From NCBI GenBank assembly GCA_022575985.1, contig JAKSXM010000272.1:19464501-19528500 (forward strand): 64,000 bases of DNA, read 5' to 3'. Positions 58,540-64,000 of this stretch are shown here, in pieces (the first letter of the stretch is position 1; each line of letters starts with the position of its first letter). This DNA comes from Anagrus nilaparvatae. Lineage: Eukaryota; Arthropoda; Insecta; Hymenoptera; Mymaridae. The position numbers were made by a program, and so were the translations under genes. The notes below the pieces were generated by a model. That model was not told where the DNA came from and did no database searches. It saw nothing but the letters and a program-made list of their open reading frames with translations.

Positions 58540-58845
58540 GAGACAGAAAACAAGTATTTTCCGGACAGTGTCTGACCATTAATAGTACAATCTTAACCGG
58601 CTCGTAGAAATCTTTATTTTGCCAAATGCGGAGGTTTAAAGGTACGAGGCGCGTAGCACCAAGTTCCTGTAATCGCATTTGGTAATAATAAATATTTCTA
58701 GATGAGGTTATGAACGTTTTTTTCTTTACAAACGTCAATATTTACGGCCTCTCAAAATTGGAATATAGTCATTATTGCTCGCTAGTAAAGAAGGACATAT
58801 TTTCTCGCCACTGATAAAGAAAAATCCTAAGCAGTTCTGATAAAA
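58540..58845 (+). repeat. Split family B repeat interrupted by a family C copy
   Basis: GAAAACAAGTATTTTCCGG (58547-58565) matches the family B left part, and TTTTCTCGCCACTGATAAAG (58800-58819) matches what normally follows it. Family C sequence lies between, so C seems to have inserted into B. Confidence 0.5.
58587..58790. repeat. Family C dispersed repeat, copy 2
   Basis: TCTTAACCGGCTCGTAGAAA, CCAAATGCGGAGGTTTAAAG, GTACGAGGCGCGTAGCACCA, AATAAATATTTCTAGATGAG. Closely parallels 52918-53095. Confidence 0.6.
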
Positions 58846-59140
58846 AAACATGTCCTAGATCAAGCAATAGATTGTTTTCATTCCAAAAGTTTGTGATACA
58901 CGGTCTTTTATAGAATAAATGAATATTTGCATAGTTAAATAGATTTTAAGTGTTCAAGTTACATTGTAAAGTTAAAATTTGAATTGCTTTATTAATTCTG
59001 GATTCAAAATCTATAAACTAAAATTAAAATCAATGTTAACCTTTACTTAGGTGTTCATAAAACAAATAGGTTAATTAGTTTTAAAATTAACCGAATAAAT
59101 GTGAAAAATATTTTTAAATTATGATCTATTTATTCTCTAA

Positions 59141-59532
59141 GTTTAACAGTATTCCGGAGCTCTGTAATTACCGACATTTTCTATGAGGAATCTAGTAAAT
59201 TTGGATTAATCGCTTGCAGATTTCCTAAAGCCAAAATGCAATAAAAAAAATTTTTCTCTTACAGAAAATTTTTTTTAATTAAATAATTCATAAATTCGTG
59301 TTTATTTTACGGCACTTGATTGGACGGAACTGTTTATTAATATAAATAATTATTTAATAAAAAAAATCAAAAACGACAGCGGTATAGAGGAACTAAAAAG
59401 AAAATTCTCTGAAAGAGGAAAATTTTTTTTATTGCTTTTCGGCTTCAGGAAATCTGCAAGTGATTAACCCAAATTCACTAGATTCGCAATAGAAAATGTC
59501 GGTAATTACAGAACCCCGGAATGCTTTTTAAC
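59141..59532. mobile_element. 392-bp inverted-repeat element
   Basis: Left GTTTAACAGTATTCCGGAGC, TCTGTAATTACCGACATTTT, CTATGAGGAATCTAGTAAAT, CGCTTGCAGATTTCCT. The right is the complement, ending AATGCTTTTTAAC. Strong pairing across about 130 bp per arm. Confidence 0.8.
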
Positions 59533-59654
59533 AAGGTATTTAATAAAAATAAAAGATTATGAAAATTTAAGCTTTCGAGACTGCACATGAATTGTAATAT
59601 TAAGAAGATGGCGTTATAAGCATCAATTTCAAAAACAGAACTTTTTCAATAGAG

Positions 59655-59750
59655 TTTGCACGAAAAAGGTCATTGAAAAAGAACACTCCAATTCGCAATT
59701 TACGTGCATTTTGGGCTATTCTTTATTTTTCTGGTCGTAATTATACATAA
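59655..59750 (+). repeat. Family B repeat, truncated copy
   Basis: CGAAAAAGGTCATTG then AATTCGCAATTTACGTGCAT, TTTGGGCTATTCTTTATTTT and TCTGGTCGTAATTATAC. Confidence 0.6.
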
Positions 59751-59849
59751 GTATTCACATAATATTAAATTTTAAGTACTATGTTATATTGAATTTACTT
59801 ATTTATGATTAACCGAAAATTGGCTTAAAAATTTTAAAAAAATACCAAA

Positions 59850-60005
59850 AGCAAATTGGTTTTGGTACTAGCGTGATCACTAGCACGAGTGCTCGGTGAA
59901 ACCAAATTACCTCTATAGTACCTATATAGGCGTACAACGGGAGCAGAATATTCCGCGTCAAATTTTACGCACGAGTTTAACGCGCGGAAGGGCAAAAAAG
60001 ACTAT
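59850..60005 (+). repeat. Family A repeat, copy 7, with internal deletion
   Basis: GGTTTTGGTACTAGCGTGAT, CACTAGCACGAGTGCTCGGT, then directly CTATATAGGCGTACAACGGG, AGCAGAATATTCCGCGTCAA, TTTTACGCACGAGTTTAACG, CGCGGAAGGGCAAAAAAG. The middle CACGAGTGATAT..GCTTACAATA part is missing. Confidence 0.7.
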
Positions 60006-61105
60006 TTTATTCCTGAAAAGGAATACCTATAATATGAAGTCAAACTGAAGCCTAATCTCTGCTGAAACTTAGTCTTTCGTCTAAAATTTTAGAAGACACG
60101 CTTCCACTTCGCACAAATTTCTTGTTCGACAAGTCGAAGTTTTCTATCAAAAAATTTCTTTAATCAAATTTATTATAACAATTACAAAAAGAGTCATCTC
60201 AAAATTTATATTTTTGTCATATAAAATCATCATATCTTCCGAAAAACGTAATACTTACAAACGTAAAACAACTGCGGCTGCAAATATGTGCTTATTTTTT
60301 TAAAAATAACCGAGAGAACAACCATAAAACAAAAACCAGTAAAACTACACCCGCATAATTTTTTATTATAATCTCTACTGAAAAAAATTAAAAATATAGA
60401 CAATAAAACATAATTTACACCCGGGTTATTCAATATTAAAATTTTAAATAACTAATAAATAATTAAAATATGAACAAAATTGTTATATCAACCAAATTTT
60501 AAATGGCATTTAAAGTCATGACCAAATCAATGCATCTTTTAATAAAATCTTAAAACATTTAACTTTGATAAATATTTACATCATCTTTTTGAGCGCAAAA
60601 ATAAACGGTTCTTTTAGAAATTTTTATTACTCACGAATATTATTGAAAATAAGTTTATTATTGAATTTAAAAAGGATTACAAATTTGTTTACAAAAAAAC
60701 AGGGAAATTCATAAATGCAGTTATTGTAAAAAACAATTACGCGTTTAAAATAACTATATAGATATATTGTAATACCGGAAATAAAGTATTGATGCCAATT
60801 CGTCTTTATATTATGTATATACTCTTACGTCAAGAAATTATCGTACGAAACAGTTATTTTAGTACTGTATTTTCAATGTAACTTTTTCAATCGTTTATTT
60901 ATTCATATACCAATGCAAAAGTTACATATTTTGCAATGTTACAGTTAGTCTCGAGTATAGTTCATTATTATGGAAGTAATATTCGTTTTTATACATATCG
61001 TTCTTTTATATAGAGTTCCGGGGAAAAAATTAAAAGTACTGAATTTATTAACTCTTAAAACAATTAAAAACTAAATGTTTAAATTAAAATTTTTTGGAAA
61101 ATATG
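60006..61105. other. A+T-rich DNA, no gene seen
   Basis: No supported feature. Confidence 0.5.
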
Positions 61106-61584
61106 CACTGTCAAGTTGCTAAGCTTCAAATTTACTTGAATTTTTAATTTCCAAGAATTCATTTAAATATTCAAGCAAATTCTTCACTGAAAAATAATAT
61201 TCATTTGCACCTCTCGGAAATATTGCACTAACATCAGTTACCGGAATTTGGTTTGCGGTTATTGGAATTCTGCACGTGGTTGGCGGAATTTTTTTTTCGC
61301 TTAAACGATTACACAACTTGAAATGTAAAGAGAATTAAATTAATTTTTGTTTGCTCATAATACCGCGATACTCATATCCCAAACGAGCAGAAAAAATATG
61401 GGCCGCCCAAAAATATTTTCAATTTTCTTTGCATTTAAAGTTATTTGCAATCGTTTGAACATGAAAAAAATTCTCTAGCCACTATCGTCATTCCATTTGC
61501 CCTTAGCGAAATTCCACTTACCACAAGTGAATTTTTATTTCAGTCTTGGAAATTCATAAATTCAAGCTCAGCAACCTGACAGTG
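61106..61584. mobile_element. 479-bp inverted-repeat element with family D motifs
   Basis: Outer ends CACTGTCAAGTTGCTAAGCT and the complement of the right, CACTGTCAGGTTGCTGAGCT, match. Inside are family D ends (CACTGAAAAATAATATTCAT at 61185 and TTTTTATTTCAGT ending 61544). Between them are several variants of GGAATTTGG..GCGG, GGAATTCTGCACG, GGCGGAATTTTTTTTTCGCT. Nested layers share one centre. Confidence 0.7.
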
Positions 61585-61665
61585 TACTAATGTAGACCTT
61601 TCAGACTTTAAAATATTTTTTGGCTCCTTAATTTTTCATATATGCATTTGTAAATAATTGCATTT

Positions 61666-62846
61666 CAAGGAAAACCCCGGTATTCGCGGTTTCGGTATTC
61701 GTGAACACAGCTTATTTGCGGTTTCCATTTTACGGAAATACCCTGCTATTCACGGGTTTTTTACCCCGTATTCGCGGTTTAAAATAAATTTATTTTACGT
61801 AATTTGAAAATTTAAATTTGTAATTAGACAGCAACTTCAGAGTTTAATTTTGTTTTTTGCTTTATATAACTGAATTTCAAACATATACTATTAGTGTATT
61901 ATTATTTATAACCAAATTGCAGCTATTTTTTTTTAGTATTTGTTATTTATAATAAATTTTATGTATTTAAAAAAAAAATTCCCTTGAGTACAACTGCTAT
62001 AAGTCAGCAAGCAATAAAATTTTACCAATTTGTAAGTGAAAAAAATGGATCCAGTACTCAAGAAGAAACGTTAGTTGCCAGCAGAGGTTGGTTTGATAGA
62101 TACAAAAAAGAATTGGGTTACATAATATTGCTTTTACTGGTGAAAGTGCGTCTGCTATTCTGAGGTGGCAAAATTATTTCCTAACGAAGTAAGAAAAGTT
62201 ATTAAAAAAAGGGCTATGTTACAGCGAAAATTTTTAATTGTCATAAAGCAGTTATTTATATAATAAAAATTGTATTTTGTTTTTATTAAGTTTATAATGA
62301 TTTGATATGTTTTTATTGGATGAAAATGCCAGAAAGAACTTTTCTTACGAAAGATGAATAAACTGCATCGGGTTTTAAGCTTTCAAAAGATTGCTTTACT
62401 CTGCAAACATTACAGGAAATTTTAAATGCAACCCACTGGTGTATAAATCAGAAAATCCTAGGGCCTTGAAGGGAAAAAACAAACAGCATTTACCAGTTTA
62501 CTGGAAATCGAACAGAACTGCATGGGTATGCTAAGAAGCATTCGTTTTAAACATGACTGTGAGAAATTAATAATGGAACTGTGCAAAGATTACATTAGAC
62601 TCAGTAAACAAAGCAAAATGACTAATTTTTTTTACAAAACAGATTGAAACACTGTACTTTAATAAATTTTGTAACTTTAAGTTAAATAAATGACTTCTAT
62701 AAAAAAAAAAATTAATTCTTACATTTTTTCAGATTTTTAGAACGTATCCCACTATTTTGCATTTACACAATACTTCCGTATTTGCAGATTCGGTATTCGC
62801 GTAGGTTTTTTGGAACGTATCTATCGCGAATACCGGGGTTTTCCTG
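61666..62846 (+). mobile_element. Internally deleted Tigger/pogo element
   Basis: Terminal inverted repeats: left AAGGAAAACCCCGGTATTCG, right CGCGAATACCGGGGTTTTCC. TA follows on the right (62847); the left TA has been lost. Near the ends are further short direct and inverted copies of GGTATTCGCGG and TTCGGTATTCG. About 1180 bp against roughly 2-3 kb for intact relatives. The interior holds transposase remnants (62000-62650). Confidence 0.8.
62000..62650 (+). pseudogene. Tigger-type (CENP-B/DDE) transposase remnant
   Basis: Translated plus-strand pieces match Tigger transposase in order: VASRGWFDRYKKELG (end of the CENP-B-type DNA-binding region), IAFTGESASAI, EVAKLFPNEVRKVIKKRA, MKMPERTFLTKDE, ASGFKLSKDCFTL, SENPRALKGKNKQ and LPVYWKSNRTAW in shifted frames. 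Family knowledge: the first catalytic aspartate lies in NADETGL..KKMP.RTF. Here the text before MKMPERTF is A+T-rich and the aspartate is not recognisable. Stops and frame changes throughout; the N-terminus and the later D/D residues are missing. Not functional. Confidence 0.85.
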
Positions 62847-63028
62847 TATAACAAATAACCACAGATTAATGACACGAGTTTTAACAGATCGCAAAACGCC
62901 TTTTAAAATATGCCGCATTATATTAACTTTGCAAAAGAAACTTTTCAAGCAGGATAAAATTATTTTTTCACTAGTGGGAATTAATTTTGCGAACATCTTA
63001 ACGAATATCAAAATTGCCCTTTTTAATA

Positions 63029-63083
63029 CACTGAAGAAAAAATTCCGGAATTCCACTTGTCACAAGCAGAATTTTTTTCAGTG
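63029..63083. mobile_element. Family D mini-palindrome, 55 bp, TA-flanked
   Basis: CACTGAAGAAAAAATTCCGG at the left, CAGAATTTTTTTCAGTG at the right, core CCACTTGTCACAAGC, with TA on both sides (63027-63028 and 63084-63085). One of the smallest MITE-like units in the window. Confidence 0.7.
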
Positions 63084-63189
63084 TAGTCATGGAAAAATAT
63101 ACTTCGCAAAATTCAAAGTATTATAGCCCAAACAGATCAATCATACGACACATAACGCAGTCCAGCTTAAGCCTAACTTTAATTAAGGG

Positions 63190-63340
63190 GACCCACGTTA
63201 CGTGCCGATTTATATGTTCAGGAGACCCGAAACACGTAATGTTGATGGACTGTAATCGCATTTAACGTCTCTAACAAAATGTTAAGATTGTTTTTCTGTA
63301 GCAAGGTCAATAACAACAAAATTAGAATTATGACATTATT
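63190..63340. repeat. Possible family C-like fragment
   Basis: Shares TGTAATCGCATTT and the CAAGGTCAATAACAAC-type tail with family C copy 2 and its flank, in the same relative order, but is strongly diverged. It starts GGGGACCCACGTTACGTGC. Confidence 0.3.
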
Positions 63341-63693
63341 GGCTGCTATAAGAAATCTAAAAAAATGTAATTAATCTTCTAACAGGAAAAAATTAAAATT
63401 TAACATACATAATTTCAATTTAAATAATTTTATTCACTTTTACACTACAAAATTAAAAATTTCTTAATATGTTTGCTTGGTGAGTCGATAACTCTGTAAA
63501 AGATAATATTAATCTTACTTTTGATCATTTTAAAAAACGACTTACAAATAAACATTTAATGATAAAAATTCTTATCAGTTTTCAACACCAGAAGATAAAA
63601 GTCTTTTAACTGATAATTTACGAAATAGGCAATAATATATTTTTTAAATTTAATTATTTATTTTTTTAATTTTAAAATATTTACCATCTTTAT

Positions 63694-63921
63694 TTGAGTA
63701 TTAAATATTATTTTTTCGATACTAAACACAAAGTCTTTGCTCTTTCTAAGCTCGATATCGTGAAAAATTTATATGATAAATGCGCATTAGCCTGGAAGTT
63801 ATTTTATACAAGTAAAAAAACTGTATACAAAAATGATTCTATACGATTTCTCAATTGTATTCAATCTGAATGTAATGATATTTGCAAAATAGAAAGAGAT
63901 AATTTCGAAAAAGAGAAATAG
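63694..63921 (+). pseudogene. Coding-like frame of unknown function, broken by a stop
   Basis: 75 codons with a balanced amino acid mix: HKVFALSKLDIVKNLYDKC, LAWKLFYTSKKTVYKNDS and IRFLNCIQSECNDICKIERD. It ends FEKEK and TAG, but the same frame carries on sensibly after the stop (KIKKISAPTTDLLFHGSR) to near 63985. This suggests a longer protein, now stopped, that extends toward or past the window end. It is alpha-helical in character with no domain I can name. The first ATT-type codon is not a convincing start. It is likely part of a transposon-encoded or unknown protein. Confidence 0.4.
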
Positions 63922-64000
63922 AAAATTAAAAAAATTTCTGCTCCAACTACAGATTTGTTGTTTCACGGCTCCAGGATTTTATTTCAAAAATATTAAAATT

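Noticed and set aside
62763..63126. Open frames of 97 and 114 codons on opposite strands
   Set aside because: They cross the Tigger right end and the family D palindrome, with no family resemblance.
1..64000. CRISPR arrays, operons, ribosome binding sites, bacterial genes
   Set aside because: Composition and element content are those of an animal nuclear genome; nothing prokaryotic was found.
1..64000. Endogenous virus or polydnavirus segment
   Set aside because: I looked because A+T-rich wasp genomes can carry them, but no viral gene or segment boundary motif was recognisable.

Overview
This window looks like gene-poor, transposon-rich nuclear DNA of an arthropod, probably an insect. The evidence is very high A+T with long A and T runs, no bacterial-style packed genes, an insect-like 5S rRNA sequence, and decayed remains of animal transposons: two LINE fragments of different types, a Penelope-like element, a Tigger/pogo element, a MULE-type transposase, hAT-like, Transib-like and Helitron-like ends. 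The order or species cannot be fixed from what I can see. I found no intact host protein gene. Almost all open frames are short A+T-rich chance frames or frames running through repeats.

Layout. 1-7.1 kb: dispersed hairpin repeats (family B), a hAT-like MITE, a 382-bp palindrome, the first family A copy, and a 966-bp foldback element (5001-5966) followed by a decayed relative. 7.1-9.5 kb: an array of phased CCTAA motifs, a minus-strand MULE transposase remnant and a 5S rRNA gene with a 12-base internal deletion. 9.5-24 kb: mostly A+T-rich DNA with an isolated coding-like patch at 12.4 kb and a 1.1-kb foldback at 16.3 kb. 24-32.3 kb: two family A copies and four palindromic or foldback elements. 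34-37.7 kb: two LINE fragments lying tail to tail, beside a 1680-bp near-perfect foldback whose ends (CACAGTG plus a 5-bp CTCCG duplication) resemble Transib. 39.2-40.8 kb: a Penelope-like reverse transcriptase remnant and a 522-bp inverted-repeat element. 47.2-48.1 kb: the only extended C+G/CpG-rich stretch, with a perfect RFX X-box palindrome, which may be a promoter or first exon. 49-64 kb: many MITEs, a Helitron-like 3' end, an internally deleted Tigger, and a coding-like frame cut by the window end.

Taken together the window records many waves of DNA transposon and retroelement insertion. The strongest theme is palindromic (foldback) architecture: about fourteen separate inverted-repeat elements from 55 bp to 1.7 kb, several built from repeated modules. 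Family B (eleven copies, ten in the same orientation) and family A (seven copies) are dispersed repeats found inside the window itself. Family names A-E are labels of my own.
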